In this document: positions 43,561 to 55,204 of the stretch, piece after piece
Numbering within the stretch: position 1 is the first letter of the stretch
Layout of the letters: every line of letters starts with the position of its first letter
Assembly (NCBI GenBank): GCA_002633025.1
Contig: NMRB01000410.1
Span: 76,251 to 140,250 of the forward strand
Origin: Notospermus geniculatus
Taxonomy: Eukaryota; Nemertea; Pilidiophora; Heteronemertea; Lineidae
Reading direction: 5' to 3'
DNA: 64,000 nucleotides
Made by a program: the position numbers and the translations under genes
Notes under the pieces: generated by a model
The model's input: only the letters and a program-made list of their open reading frames with translations
What the model was told of the DNA's origin: nothing
Database searches by the model: none

Positions 43561-44729
43561 GTGCAAATGTACGTTGGCCTACACAGATGACCCTGCGCTC
43601 TCATCGTCCGTGGGGTTCTCATTAATTCAGTCCTTTTGTATCATAAGATCAAGTAGTCTGAATTCAACAAAATTTGCACTAAACATGCAGAACGGTCTTG
43701 CCTATCATATGGAAGAGTCAGAATGCAAATCTTTTAGGTTTAAAGGGATACTGTCCACATTTATAAAATGTTAAATTTGTCAGTTGAACCTTTATGGTTG
43801 ATTCCTTTATGACAGCACTAAGCACCGAGAATTGACTGTACAAGCAGCGAAAGTGGTCAATTGCACTGCGGGGTTTAGGCCCTCTTAAATAATGAAGGGT
43901 TTGTCCACTGCAGGGGAAAAGATCGACATTTTCCTCTCCTCACCAGTATCCTATCAAACCCCAATGAACAGCAAACAATCCCTAGATGATTAACCGTTAT
44001 AGGTTTGTATTGTTTGTGTTTGAGCAGGATAAACATCCCTTGCCATTGCTGTACGATTGATTGACAATTTCCAATATTGTGTATACGGTTCATTTCATGT
44101 GCTGGTCCGTTTAATTCGAGCGGTGCTTGCCAGGAAAGCTCACTCTCGAAAGGTATACAGTGGTTCCACACTGTGTGAGGTTAGCCAGTAATATTTAGGT
44201 TCAGCCCATTCTCAAAAATAAGGGATCATTATGGACTATACCATAAAGACATCAAACACCCTAAAGGAACCACTTGAGCACACTCTGTTTCTTGTCCGAT
44301 GAGTTCCAGTTTTTCTCACCAGATGACTCTTATCACCCTAATTTCCATGTTAAAATAATATTTCTTATCAAATTTGGGTTGGTGGCCGTAGCATACAACA
44401 ATCCACTCGCCCTGAGCCCAAATTTGTGAAGCACGACCAATTCATAAAGGTTCCAGGGCTGGATAAACCTGTTGGTCACATCCCTGTACATATGTACAGT
44501 AGCGTATCTAAATTATAACAGATCACCCGAGAGACACATTGTGCGCGCGGGTACTGTCTGCTAAATGTTCCATATCACAAGAACTACTGAATGGAATCGT
44601 ATGGAATTTTCACACATCATGGAGAAGACCCATAGCTATCGTATAAAACAATTGGAAGAAGTTTCATTGAAAATTCTTTTGGGTATCAAGTTTTTCTCAA
44701 AATGTCACAAACCATAAGTGAAACCTTTA

Positions 44730-44831
44730 GTATGGCAAGCCAAAGCGAAAAGAATTGCAGGACCGTAATTTGATATTGTAGGATCCTATTTTGATGTTAC
44801 AGGATACTTTTTTCGCTTTGGCTTGCCATAC
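44730..44831. mobile_element. 102-bp MITE with TTTA duplication
   Basis: GTATGGCAAGCCAAAGCG pairs with CGCTTTGGCTTGCCATAC. TTTA is present on both sides. The counterpart 47820-47921 is in the right copy. Confidence 0.8.
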
Positions 44832-44835
44832 TTTA

Positions 44836-44982
44836 GGGCCGTATGCACCAACGAAGATTACCTTGAACTCAGGTTGAGCCACAGCTTTTCAATTGTTCAG
44901 ATTTGCCAGGGCATGATGTGACAATGGAAAAGTTGTGGCTCAACCTGAGTTCAAGATAATCTTCGTATGGTGCATACGGCCC
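44836..44982. mobile_element. GGGCCGTATGCACCA fold-back element (copy 2), TA-flanked
   Basis: Bordered by TA on each side (TTTA|GGGCC, GGCCC|TAGGG). The arms match 16121-16277. It directly abuts the preceding MITE, whose right TTTA supplies its left TA. Confidence 0.85.
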
Positions 44983-45482
44983 TAGGGTTTGATGTCTTTA
45001 TGATTATACTCATTGGAATACTGGTAATGCCTCGGGGTGGCCACGTGCAGAAAACGATTTAAAACGCCACTAAAATCGTCCGCCCCGTCTAATGAGGGAT
45101 ATGCAGAAATTCGCATCACGTATCCAAGAATGATACACAAAATGTCTGTCGCGTAATCCAAACTGCGCAGATATCTTTTTATGATGAAAGTTAATCTAAG
45201 TGAACGTGACTATCCATACGAGTACACACAGGAAAAACATCTCATTTCCTTGACTGCGCGCTCGGCTGCCAATTCTATCGGAATGACAAGAAATTGTATT
45301 TTGAGCGCTAGGAGATAAAAAGAAATTCGAATAGACCGCCGATCACGTAAATTTGTACAACTGTATGTAAGTTCTATACATGTGGAATGTTCATGTCATT
45401 AGCAAGACATTATGTATTGGTATCCTAGAGGGAGCTTTTGATGCTAAAAAGAACAAAATGTACTAAGATTGTGCAGGTAATC

Positions 45483-45490
45483 TACATGTA
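45483..45490. other. TACATGTA in left copy, TA in right copy
   Basis: GTAATCTACATGTAGGCCCAG here versus GTAATCTAGGCCCAG at ~48573. Confidence 0.85.
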
Positions 45491-45560
45491 GGCCCAGGAG
45501 TTTCTATTCCAGGTCCGTTCTGGTTTCCTGTAGCACACAAACGGATGTCTCAGTGATTAT

Positions 45561-46269
45561 NNNNNNNNNNNNNNNNNNNNNNNNNNNNNNNNNNNNNNNN
45601 NNNNNNNNNNNNNNNNNNNNNNNNNNNNNNNNNNNNNNNNNNNNNNNNNNNNNNNNNNNNNNNNNNNNNNNNNNNNNNNNNNNNNNNNNNNNNNNNNNNN
45701 NNNNNNNNNNNNNNNNNNNNNNNNNNNNNNNNNNNNNNNNNNNNNNNNNNNNNNNNNNNNNNNNNNNNNNNNNNNNNNNNNNNNNNNNNNNNNNNNNNNN
45801 NNNNNNNNNNNNNNNNNNNNNNNNNNNNNNNNNNNNNNNNNNNNNNNNNNNNNNNNNNNNNNNNNNNNNNNNNNNNNNNNNNNNNNNNNNNNNNNNNNNN
45901 NNNNNNNNNNNNNNNNNNNNNNNNNNNNNNNNNNNNNNNNNNNNNNNNNNNNNNNNNNNNNNNNNNNNNNNNNNNNNNNNNNNNNNNNNNNNNNNNNNNN
46001 NNNNNNNNNNNNNNNNNNNNNNNNNNNNNNNNNNNNNNNNNNNNNNNNNNNNNNNNNNNNNNNNNNNNNNNNNNNNNNNNNNNNNNNNNNNNNNNNNNNN
46101 NNNNNNNNNNNNNNNNNNNNNNNNNNNNNNNNNNNNNNNNNNNNNNNNNNNNNNNNNNNNNNNNNNNNNNNNNNNNNNNNNNNNNNNNNNNNNNNNNNNN
46201 NNNNNNNNNNNNNNNNNNNNNNNNNNNNNNNNNNNNNNNNNNNNNNNNNNNNNNNNNNNNNNNNNNNNN
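45561..46269. other. 709-N assembly gap
   Basis: The sequence right of the gap begins within the 3' flank shared with lectin genes 2 and 3, so the gap may hide another lectin copy or may join two haplotypes. Confidence 0.95.
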
Positions 46270-47032
46270 GGCGATAACCTCATTTATCAGCGAATTGTAT
46301 TCATGTATAAGTGACTCAAGAGACACGTGTGTAGCACCGACTTCCTCCTATCGTCATATTTCTAGGATAGGGGATGGTATATCCTGGACTTTTCAGTGTA
46401 AAGTGGGCCATACACGATCAATATCATTGCACAATATGGGGTCCAAAATAGGGGCATGTACTCAGTTCTGGCATGATGGGTGGAAGAAAAATTGGCAATA
46501 ATATTGCCCATTTTGGTCCTCATATTGGGCAATAACGTGTATGGGTGGCTTTAGTAAGAAAGAGGCCTCACACCATGCACAAATTGCTTGGTTGCCATCC
46601 ACAGCACGAGTGACAACAACATTGCTGAATCCGCAGTGACGTGGCTAACAAACCCCGCGAGCCATTCGCTTTAAAGGGTGCTGCCCCACGTGCGAGTTTT
46701 CTCATGCGAGCTGGCTCTCTATGGGTGGTTTGATGTTTTTCTCACGACTAACGCTGAGAACAATGACACAAACGGCTACCCATAGTTTTCTGTAATTGAG
46801 CTTACCTATAGAGAACTATCTCAAGAAAGAAAACCCTCACACGTGCATAGCACCATAAATTTGCACTAAACATGCAGAAGGGTCTTGCCTATCATATGGA
46901 AGAGTCAGAATCTGTTGAGGTTTAAAGGGATACTGTCCACATTTATAAAATGCTTAATTTGTAAGTTAAACCTTTATGTTTGATTCCTTTATGGTAGCAC
47001 TTAGCAGCGCCTAGAATTGACCGTACAAGCAC

Positions 47033-47207
47033 ATAAGGGACACAGTCCGCGTGAGTTACTGCGAAACTAATGTATTAGGCCAGCCCTGTATACCACGATA
47101 TATAAATACACACAGCACACCTGGATGACCTAATTTCTGTCCGCAGTGAAGTACACCTGACTGCGGACAAGATTTTGCAGTAGCTCATGCGGTGTGTGTC
47201 CCTAATG
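47033..47207. mobile_element. ~175-bp MITE only in right copy
   Basis: TAAGGGACACAGTCCGCGTG and its imperfect complement at the right end. The left copy has an uninterrupted ACAAGCAGCGAAAG at ~43841. Confidence 0.75.
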
Positions 47208-47925
47208 CAGCAAAAGTGGTCAATTGCACTGCGGGGTTTAGGCCCTCTTAAATAATGAAGGGTTTGTCCACTGCAGGGGAAAAGATCGACATTTTCCTCT
47301 CCTCACCAGTATCCTATCAAACCCCAATGAACAGCAAACAATCCCTAGATGATTAACCGTTATAGGTTTGTATTGTTTGTGTTTGAGCAGGATAAACATC
47401 CCTTGCCATTGCTGTACGATTGATTGGCAATTTCCAATATTGTGTATACGGTTCATTTCATGTGCTGGTCCGTTTAATTCGAGCGGTGCTTGCCAGGAAA
47501 GCTCACTCTCGAAAGGTATACAGTGGTTCCACACTGTTGAGGTTAGCCAGTAATATTTAGGTTCAGCCCATTCTCAAAAATAAGGGATCATTATGGACTA
47601 TACCATAAAGACATCAACCCCCTAAAGGAACCACTTGAGTACACTGTCTGCTAAATGTTCCATATCACAAGAAATACTGAATGGAATCGTATGGAATTTT
47701 CACACATCATGGAGAAGACCCATAGCTATCGTATAAAACAATTGGAAGAAGTTTCATTGAAAATTCCTTTGGGTACCACGTTTTTCTCAAAATGTCACAA
47801 ACCATAAGTGAAACCTTTAGTATGGCAAGCCAAAGCGAAAAGAATTGCAGGACCGTAATTTGATATTGTAGGATCCTATTTTGATGTTGCAGGATACTTT
47901 TTTCGCTTTGGCTTGCCATACTTCA

Positions 47926-48075
47926 GGGCCGTATGCACCAACGAAGATTACCTTGAACTCAGGTTGAGCCACAGCTTTTCAATTGTTCAGATTTGCCAGG
48001 GCATGATGTGACAATGGAAAAGTTGTGGCTCAACCTGAGTTCAAGATAATCTTCTTCGTATGGTGCATACGGCCC
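47926..48075. mobile_element. GGGCCGTATGCACCA fold-back element (copy 3)
   Basis: Counterpart of 44836-44982 with a 3-bp TTC gain near the right end. Confidence 0.8.
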
Positions 48076-48972
48076 TAGGGTTTGATGTCTTTATGATTAT
48101 ACTCATTGGAATACCGGTAATGCCTCGGGGTGGCCACGTGCAGAAAACGATTTAAAACGCCACTAAAATCTTCCGCCCCGTCTAATGAGGGATATGCAGA
48201 AATTCGCATCACGTATCCAAGGATGATACACAAAATGTCTGTCGCGTAATCCAAACTGCGCAGATATCTTTTTATGATGAAAGTTAATCTAAGTGAACGT
48301 GACTATCCATACGAGTACACACAGGAAAAACATCTCATTTCCTTGACTGCGCGCTCGGCTGCCAATTCTATTGGAATGACAAGAAATTGTATTTTGAGCG
48401 CTAGGAGATAAAAAGAAATTCGAATATAGACCGCCGATCACGTATATTTGTACAACTGTATGTAAGCCCTATACATGTGGAATGTTCATGTCATTAGCAA
48501 GACATTATGTATTGGTATCCTAGAGGGAGCTTTTGATGCTAAAAAGAACAAAATGTACTAAGGTTGTGCAGGTAATCTAGGCCCAGGAGTTTCTATTCCA
48601 GGTCCGTTCTGGTTTCCTGTAGCACACAAACGGATGTCTCAGTGATTATCTTTGCGGTAAACCCTAAGAAGAGGGAGTTTGCAGCAGGGGTGTCCTACCT
48701 CATGCTCCTCTTAACTGAAAAGCCGAATAGGCCTATATAAAATTTGCCAAGTGGCGATTTATAGTTCTGGAGTTTCCTGAGAAAGCAACCAGATAAGTTG
48801 GTCTTCCACCGAGAGGTCAAAATATTTTTTGGAATAAAGAAAAAGCATTTTTGATAAAATACTTTTCGGTCGGCCTCATATTTTGGGCATTCATATTTGT
48901 AACCTCATCAAGGTAACCTTCCCTTGTGAAAATATATTTAAATTTCACATAATGTATGTTTTAAGCTTATTT

Positions 48973-49470
48973 CCTCCAATGCCACCCCGAGACAAAGAGA
49001 AAATATCTGGATTATTTCAAACTTGTGATAGTCCACAATTATCTAAGACATGAACTTTACGCGTGCTGCCTGCTTAAAGCGATCCTTCTCTGCGCAGATA
49101 CGTTGCCAGCCAAACGATACAGTTCATACCGGTTTCCACCACACGCTGTGTCGATATGATTAATGTCATTTCCGAAGAAACCAAACTCATCAAAGTAAGA
49201 ATGGAGCCGTCGATCAAAACAGATGGATCATCAAAATGGCGGAAGACACGGTTCCGGATGTACTCTACCTTTAGGCAGTGATACGGGATTGGGCTTGGAA
49301 AGATCATCAACCTTCGCTCTCATGTTAACCTTTTGTATTTGTATTTGTATTTGTACAAAATCAAATATAAATACCTTTTGTATAGTGAACAAAGTTTTTT
49401 TTCAAGGTACGATTTGGAATACTCAACTGTGAGTCGTGAACAATTTATCCCGACAGGGCGGCGCTGTGAG
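48973..49470. repeat. ~0.5-kb duplicated segment, copy 1
   Basis: Near-identical to 50397-50881. It contains a (TATTTG)n run around 49335-49357. Confidence 0.85.
49098..49194 (+). CDS. Possible 97-bp exon of unknown gene
   Basis: A pyrimidine-rich acceptor (TTCTCTGCGCAG) and a GTAAGA donor bracket one open frame, reading YVASQTIQFIPVSTTRCVDM and then INVISEETKLIK. It is repeated at 50521-50617 in the duplicated segment. No partner exon or family is recognised, and the opposite strand is also open. Confidence 0.22.
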
Positions 49471-50039
49471 GGGTGCAACCAAAGACGCAAAAAACGGGAC
49501 AAAAAGTTGCGTCATGACTTCCTTGACGCTGTGCAACATGGACCAAGAGAAGTCGAATAATGGCGCATCCGCTCACAGCGCCTCCAAGAAGCGGTAGATT
49601 TGCAGGTTTCTCATTAAAGACATCTGGTGCTCACCCGTCTATCTGGCCTGACAGCCATCTAGCCTGGTTCGAATCCATCACATTTCCCGTTTCTGAGGGG
49701 GTGAGAGCCTCAGCCAATCATCGGGGCGCGAAGGAAAATCGACGTGCCAATCAAAATCCATGTTACACATGCGAGCGTGAAGAGCAAAGAAAGTGTCCAA
49801 CGGTGATTTGTTTCGCGAGTTCTGATTGGCTCGGAGGCGGGGTCAAGTAGGGGGTATTAATTTATGCATTAACGGAAAAGATGACAGGATTCGGACAAGG
49901 CTAAAGACGGAGTCGATAGCCTTGTTTGGACAAGATGATTAAAGAGTGCCATCCCCATGTCCCAATGTGGCCTATTTCCTACACGCCCTACATAGAAGAT
50001 GATTAGGAGTCGTTTATATCATTGGAATGGTTTCAGGGT
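49471..50039. other. Unique spacer with an inverted repeat
   Basis: GAGCCTCAGCCAATCATC and GTTCTGATTGGCTCGGAGG at ~49708-49838 are imperfectly inverted. The ~96-codon open frame across them is probably not coding. Confidence 0.45.
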
Positions 50040-50327
50040 AAAGGCGCTACTCCACTAGACAGATTATGTCGACACTTTCTGTCAGCCAACTCTCGACAGA
50101 AATGTCAAACGTCTGTCCACTTCAAATTAAAAAATCTGCCGTGAGTCATTTATTACTATATGACATAATCTTTCAATAATCCTTCCACTTGACAGCAGTA
50201 ACTTCTGACACAAACTTCCGACAATTTTTCTGCACTCTTGGAAGTAACTGTCGCTTCGTTATCCACGAGAGATTTTCTCTCAGACAGCAATTTCTGACAG
50301 CGAAAACTGTCTAGTGGAGTAGCGCCC
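50040..50327. mobile_element. AAGGCGC/CTCCAC fold-back element
   Basis: GGCGCTACTCCACTAGACAG pairs with CTGTCTAGTGGAGTAGCGCC. Same family as 13848-14215. Confidence 0.8.
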
Positions 50328-50328
50328 T

Positions 50329-50990
50329 AAAGGCGCCGCTCCACGTGACAGTTTTCTATCGAAAGTTTTCTGTCAGATAGTCAATTATTGCTCTCNCTCC
50401 AATGCCACCCCGAGACAAAGAGAAAATATCTGGATTATTTCAAACTTGTGATAGTCCACAATTATCTAAGACATGAACTTTACGCGTGCTGCCTGCTTAA
50501 AGCGATCCTTCTCTGCGCAGATACGTTGCCAGCCAAACGATACAGTTCATACCGGTTTCCACCACACGCTGTGTCGATATGATTAATGTCATTTCCGAAG
50601 AAACCAAACTCATCAAAGTAAGAATGGAGCCGTCGATCAAGACAGATGGATCATCAAAATGGCGGAAGACACGGTTCCGGATGTACTCTACCTTGGGCTT
50701 GGAAAGATTATCAACTTTCGCTCTCATGTTAACCTTTTGTATTTGTATTTGTATTTGTATGTGTACAAAATCAAATATAATACCTTTTGTATAGTGAACA
50801 AAGTTTTTTTTCAAGGTACGATTTGGAACATTCAACTGTGAGTCGTGAACAATTTATCCCGACTGGGCGGCGCTGTGAGGGCTACGTTACACAGTACTGT
50901 ATGACAGCAATTATTGCTGTCTGACAGCAATAATTGACTATCTGACAGAAAACTTTCGATAGAAAACTGTCACGTGGAGTGGCGCCTTAA
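50329..50990. mobile_element. AAGGCGC/CTCCAC element enclosing a duplicated host segment
   Basis: The left arm at 50329-50395 and right arm at 50920-50990 pair (CTCCACGTGACAGTTTTCTA...). Between them lies the second copy of the 48.97-49.47 kb segment. A single N at 50396 marks the left junction. Confidence 0.65.
50397..50881. repeat. ~0.5-kb duplicated segment, copy 2
   Basis: Starts directly after the single N and ends at GGCGGCGCTGTGAGGG, where both copies diverge. Confidence 0.85.
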
Positions 50991-51752
50991 GTCGTTAGGA
51001 AACTAGGAAAATATTGTCCATCGAGGTTCATCTTGCACGAGATAACTCTCACGTGGAGCAGCGTCTTCGACCTTCTGGATGACCTTCCTTGATAACAATA
51101 GAGTCACCGAAGTGTTTTGTTTACCTCAAAACCTGTCACCTTATAGATTTTTTTCATTTCCTGCCCTCGATATCCACGACCTTGATATCACGACCATGTA
51201 TTAATAACATCCAAGATATCCTGGAACCTATCATGTCATTTTAGCCCCTTTTCCTGCCGCCACTCGCCCTACCATTGAAAACAAGACCTTGTCATTTGTG
51301 GCCTTGCTGACACATTTCCGGGTAGATTAACGAACAGGTCTTCACCCCGGATCTCAACTTCCTTATCGCTTCAAGGTTGGACGTTGATTCCTCAACCAGC
51401 ACACTGTCCTAAACAGCTGTCGGAAACACCCACAACAACGTAATTTCCAATCTGAACGTCAGAGAACAATTTGCACGCGCATCGTAACTCTGATGTATAT
51501 AGGACAGCGCCATATTGCTCCGGGAACTACTTTCGTTTGTTTACTTCCGGGTTTGCTGTTTAGATTTGATTTGCTACTTAACATCAGTAAAAATTTGCCA
51601 AAATCCACTTAATAACTTCAAATCTACAATCAAATAAAATTATCCCACCGATATAATGTGTAAAGAACCCATAAATACATGTACGTGAAAAAGTATCAGC
51701 ATTGGTCTGCACTATATCAAGTGTGGAAGACGATTCACTCACTTGCGGCGAA
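50991..51752. other. No recognisable feature
   Basis: No gene or repeat resolved. A TACATGTA occurs at 51676-51683. Confidence 0.4.
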
Positions 51753-51968
51753 TCACTGAATTATCTTTCGATTTGAAAGATGATTACTACGCCGACGCTC
51801 CTTTATACGGTCGAGGTAGTGTGCGATGGTCTTCCGAATGTAGCCGAGTACCTCCGAAGATGACGTCGATTGCGTTATTTCAATAGTTCCTGCGTCCTCT
51901 AGCGGGAAAAACTGGACCTCATGTGACACCTGGTGTGAAAAACTCGAACTAATCTTGATGGCCGCCAT
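51753..51968 (-). CDS. Possible small ORF or first exon, unassigned
   Basis: ATG in good context (GAATGGCGGCC) opens 71 codons starting MAAIKISSSF. A GAG|GTACTC donor-like site occurs after ~39 codons, so it may be a first exon. No domain is recognised. Confidence 0.25.
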   Translation of the reverse strand: MAAIKISSSFSHQVSHEVQFFPLEDAGTIEITQSTSSSEVLGYIRKTIAHYLDRIKERRRSNHLSNRKIIQ

Positions 51969-52107
51969 TCGACACTTGATTTCACGATCTCATAATGATG
52001 AATGACCTGTTCCTTATAAACACAGATGATTCTGATTATGTACATCATTAAAGATGTCAGGGCGGGATCATAAAAGAATATCAGGCAGAATATTATGCCG
52101 GCAAAAA

Positions 52108-52290
52108 TCATCTAAATTCATTAAAATCAGGCAATTTATCATTTAATATCGAAGATTCAGGGCGGCTGGTGACGTCTGACCTTGGAAATGATTCCAGTTC
52201 AGCTGTAGGCGGGTTCTGATGTAATCTAATCTTTCTTGGCGAGGCCATCTCTCTGGTATCGAGATTCACAGCTTCGATCAAGGCCGCCAT
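52108..52290 (-). CDS. Possible small ORF or first exon, unassigned
   Basis: GGAATGGCGGCCTTG opens 60 codons (MAALIEAVNLDTREM). An AAG|GTCAGA donor-like site is present after ~37 codons. It resembles a first coding exon, but no downstream exon was found. Confidence 0.25.
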   Translation of the reverse strand: MAALIEAVNLDTREMASPRKIRLHQNPPTAELESFPRSDVTSRPESSILNDKLPDFNEFR

Positions 52291-52794
52291 TCCGCTCGGT
52301 GGTGGTTGTCTTTCAATCTCTGTTCACCGGCAGTACCGGTGTGACAGGAATCAAAGTCTGCTAGAATCCAAGTCCGGTGTTTTATTGAACGAGGGATTTG
52401 GATGTATGCCTCTAGAAACCATGACCATTCGAATATAAGCTAACAAATACACCAGATTATTGTAACTCCAACTTGCATTACTATCACGCTGGAACGATTT
52501 TAGGTACTTTCAAGGGCCTCTAGAGGCAGGCTTTTAGTGCATATTGATAAGATTTCTAACAAAGAATTGGTGGCATGACTGAGGACCAAACTTGGGCATC
52601 ATTTTTGAAGTAAAATTTTATCAATGCCAACATCTGATCCACAATTCATGAGTTCATGGCTAGCGCCATCTGTTGTATAGTGGCAGTACTGTTGGTAGCC
52701 CAATATCAAGCTGCCTCTAGGGTCCCTTTCACACTGGCAGCATAAAGTTGGTCTGCGGGGTTCCCGGTCGTCGTCGGGGCCAGCCATATTTAAN

Positions 52795-53027
52795 AAGTAG
52801 TTCTCAAAACGTCCTGCCCCGTCCTAAAAAATCGTAAATCGGGCTAGAACGTGTAACCCTTGGCAAAATAATGCTTCGATGTTGTGGAGCACCCTTCCCG
52901 TCCATGAAGTTCGTGAAAGGACTCTAAAAAGTTGCCACAACGCCCACTCCGTTCGCACACGGTTTGAGCCCGTTCGGCAAAATTTTCAAGAACGTACTGA
53001 GAACTAGCTCAGTGTGATTGGGCCATA
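52795..53027. mobile_element. GCCCCCATCACACTGA element family, copy 5
   Basis: Begins immediately after the single N at 52794 (AAGTAGTTCTCAAAACG) and ends GAACTAGCTCAGTGTGATTG. Confidence 0.7.
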
Positions 53028-53334
53028 ACGTGTGGACGTTGCTGCGGACTGCCAACTTCCAATCTGACATCATACGACTTCGCTTTTTTGCGAAGGACGC
53101 AGAGGAGGGCAGCATATAAAGCTCCCTTCTGGCTTGAAAAGGTGTAGCCCTATAGGCCTACATGTCAGTTGACCCCCAATTGCAGCATCTGCACCAACCG
53201 CGGAACTGTAGTCTGTAACTGCACAAGAGCCTACAAGTCGTGTTCGTTATGTAAAATAGCCTGCATCTATTTCAATTGACAAAGCTTTACTGGTTAGTGT
53301 TGCCAAGTTGGTGCTACTCAACAAGGGCAGATCC

Positions 53335-53575
53335 GAGTGCATCCTGCCAAGGTCAAGTGTCAAGGTTAAGATCAAGGTCAGGGTCACGGCTTGACTTTTC
53401 ATATAGATGCAATTATTTCGAATCAATCACACGGTCAGGGGCAAGGTCAAGGTCAAGGTCATAGTTTGACTTTTCATAGATGCAACTGTTTGCAATCAGT
53501 ATCACGGTCAGGGTCAAGGTTAAGGTCAAGGTCAGGGTCACGGTTGGACTTTTCATAGATGCTACTGTTTCGAAT
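53335..53575. repeat. ~80-bp tandem repeat rich in AGGTCA half-sites
   Basis: Three units combine AAGGTCAAGGTCAGGGTCAC with ACTTTTCATAGATGCAACTG and TTTCGAATCAGT. Confidence 0.85.
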
Positions 53576-54644
53576 CAGTCAATGGCTAAGTAGTGTAGGA
53601 GAAATATAAGAAAACAGATGAGATTATTCAAAGCTTTCGCCAGGGTACAAGAGTCAACCTCTGGCCTAATGAGAGTCAGATAAAAGCCAGACTTCGGTGA
53701 TTGCTTCATTTACCACTGCACTCAGCGACAGACAGTGTTTGTCTCGGGGATTATGTGTGTCCGCGAGCACATTGAAGCATTCAGCGGCGTAATTACACAT
53801 GTTTATAGTTCATGACGTTACCCTTGGGGAGTGAGTGAGGCTGATTTCTTGGTCTACGAGGTAATGGGTCTCCGTCGTCTGGGTCTCAGAACTGATGAAT
53901 TGTGTTGATAGTAACCGTGCTGAATCGAGAGTCATGCTACAGTATGTATCACATGTAACATACGCTGGTTCTCGCATGATTGTGATCATCATCAGGTGCG
54001 GCGGATTAGTAATTTGGGGATATTTGGACTACTCTCCATTCCAGTTTCCAGTGGCGCGAGGTTTATCAACGATAGCTCCGCAACGGCTGGCTCAAATTTG
54101 ATACACCATACATCAATCGCCAATTTTTGTTCTGCCAGTTTTTGTTCTGCGTTTTCTTCACACATTCGATTGGTGCATAAAGCAAGCGTCAATGTCGGAG
54201 CAGGTTGTATTACGACAAGACAATAAAACGAAAATAAATTGATGCAAATCATGCCCATTTCGATGATTTCATTTCGTTTCGTTTCGTTCCGGGTTTTATC
54301 ATTAACCATAATATTTCGTCTCTTGGCTCATCACCGAAACACACGTAAGGAGAAACCCCTCTTTAACCGGTGAAGTCCATCAATTACGTCTTGGCTCGCT
54401 CTGGCGTTCCTCTCCCAGAAACGGAAGGAACCATCATCATGGCATTTACTTTGAGGCTCTATCGACTGAAAACAGGAAGGAACCGGCGAGTGCCATCAAT
54501 TCCCGGCAGATTTCCGTCGGGGATTTTTCTTAATACGTTTATAAGAACAAATTGATGGGCGCCAGTCAAAGAGACCAGGCTCAAATCTCTCGAATCCAGA
54601 AAGTAGGCGATGTTTGAAACTGTCTGTCTTCACTGACGGCTTAA

Positions 54645-54843
54645 AACCCCTTCACTGCCAACACCAATTTTTCGAAATGAAACTATGTTAAAAAAACTTG
54701 GAGAGGCACCTAAAACCTATCATATAGGTATTCATTGGAAAGCTCTCAGCGAGTACTTTCCAATGAATACCTATGTGACAGGGTTTCTGGTACATGTATA
54801 GGTTCATCAATTTCAATGAAATCGGCACTGGCAGTGAAAGCGC
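54645..54843. mobile_element. ~200-bp fold-back element
   Basis: ATAGGTATTCATTGGAAAG and CTTTCCAATGAATACCTAT pair centrally. The outer ends TTCACTGCC / GGCAGTGAA also pair. Confidence 0.65.
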
Positions 54844-54849
54844 TAACAT

Positions 54850-55204
54850 GAGATTTCGCAAGAGCCCGGTTAGGGCTACCCTACGAAGCGCGCGTTTATG
54901 CCCCCATCACACTCAGCTCAGCTAATTCTCAAGTACGTTCTTGAAAATGTTGCCGAACGGGCTCAAACTGTGTGCGAACGGCGTGGACGTAGTGGCAACT
55001 TTTTACTGTCTTTTTACGAACTGCATGGACGGGCTCGGACGGGAAGGGTGCTCCAGAACTTCGAGGCATTATTTGGCCAACGTTGACACGTTCTATCCCG
55101 TTTTACGATTTTTTTTTCGACGGGGCAGGACGTTTTGAGAACTACTTCAGTCTGACAGTACCTTTAACGTTGTCGCAGGCCTAACCGGGCCATTGCGAAA
55201 ACTC
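54850..55204. mobile_element. Fold-back element split by another fold-back
   Basis: The outer arms TTTCGCAAGAGCCCGGTTAG and CTAACCGGGCCATTGCGAAA resemble 10209-10287. The inner element (54900-55158) belongs to the GCCCCCATCACACTGA family. Confidence 0.75.
54900..55158. mobile_element. GCCCCCATCACACTGA element family, copy 6 (nested)
   Basis: Inverted orientation relative to copies 1-5, with ends GCCCCCATCACACTCAGC and ACTACTTCAGTCTGACAG. Confidence 0.7.

Larger units (their letters stand above)
42628..45560. repeat. Left copy of sequence duplicated across the N gap
   Basis: Starts GATAACCTCATTTATCAGCG and ends GTCTCAGTGATTAT at the gap. 46270-48649 repeats both boundaries. The middle parts differ by large insertions. 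Confidence 0.85.
46270..48649. repeat. Right copy of sequence duplicated across the N gap
   Basis: Begins at the same lectin-downstream sequence as 42628 and continues past the point where the left copy is cut by the gap. Part of the interior (46.46-46.86 kb) has no counterpart in the left copy. Confidence 0.85.

Noticed and set aside
45504-46326. Long open frames across 45.5-46.3 kb
   Set aside because: They consist of Ns.
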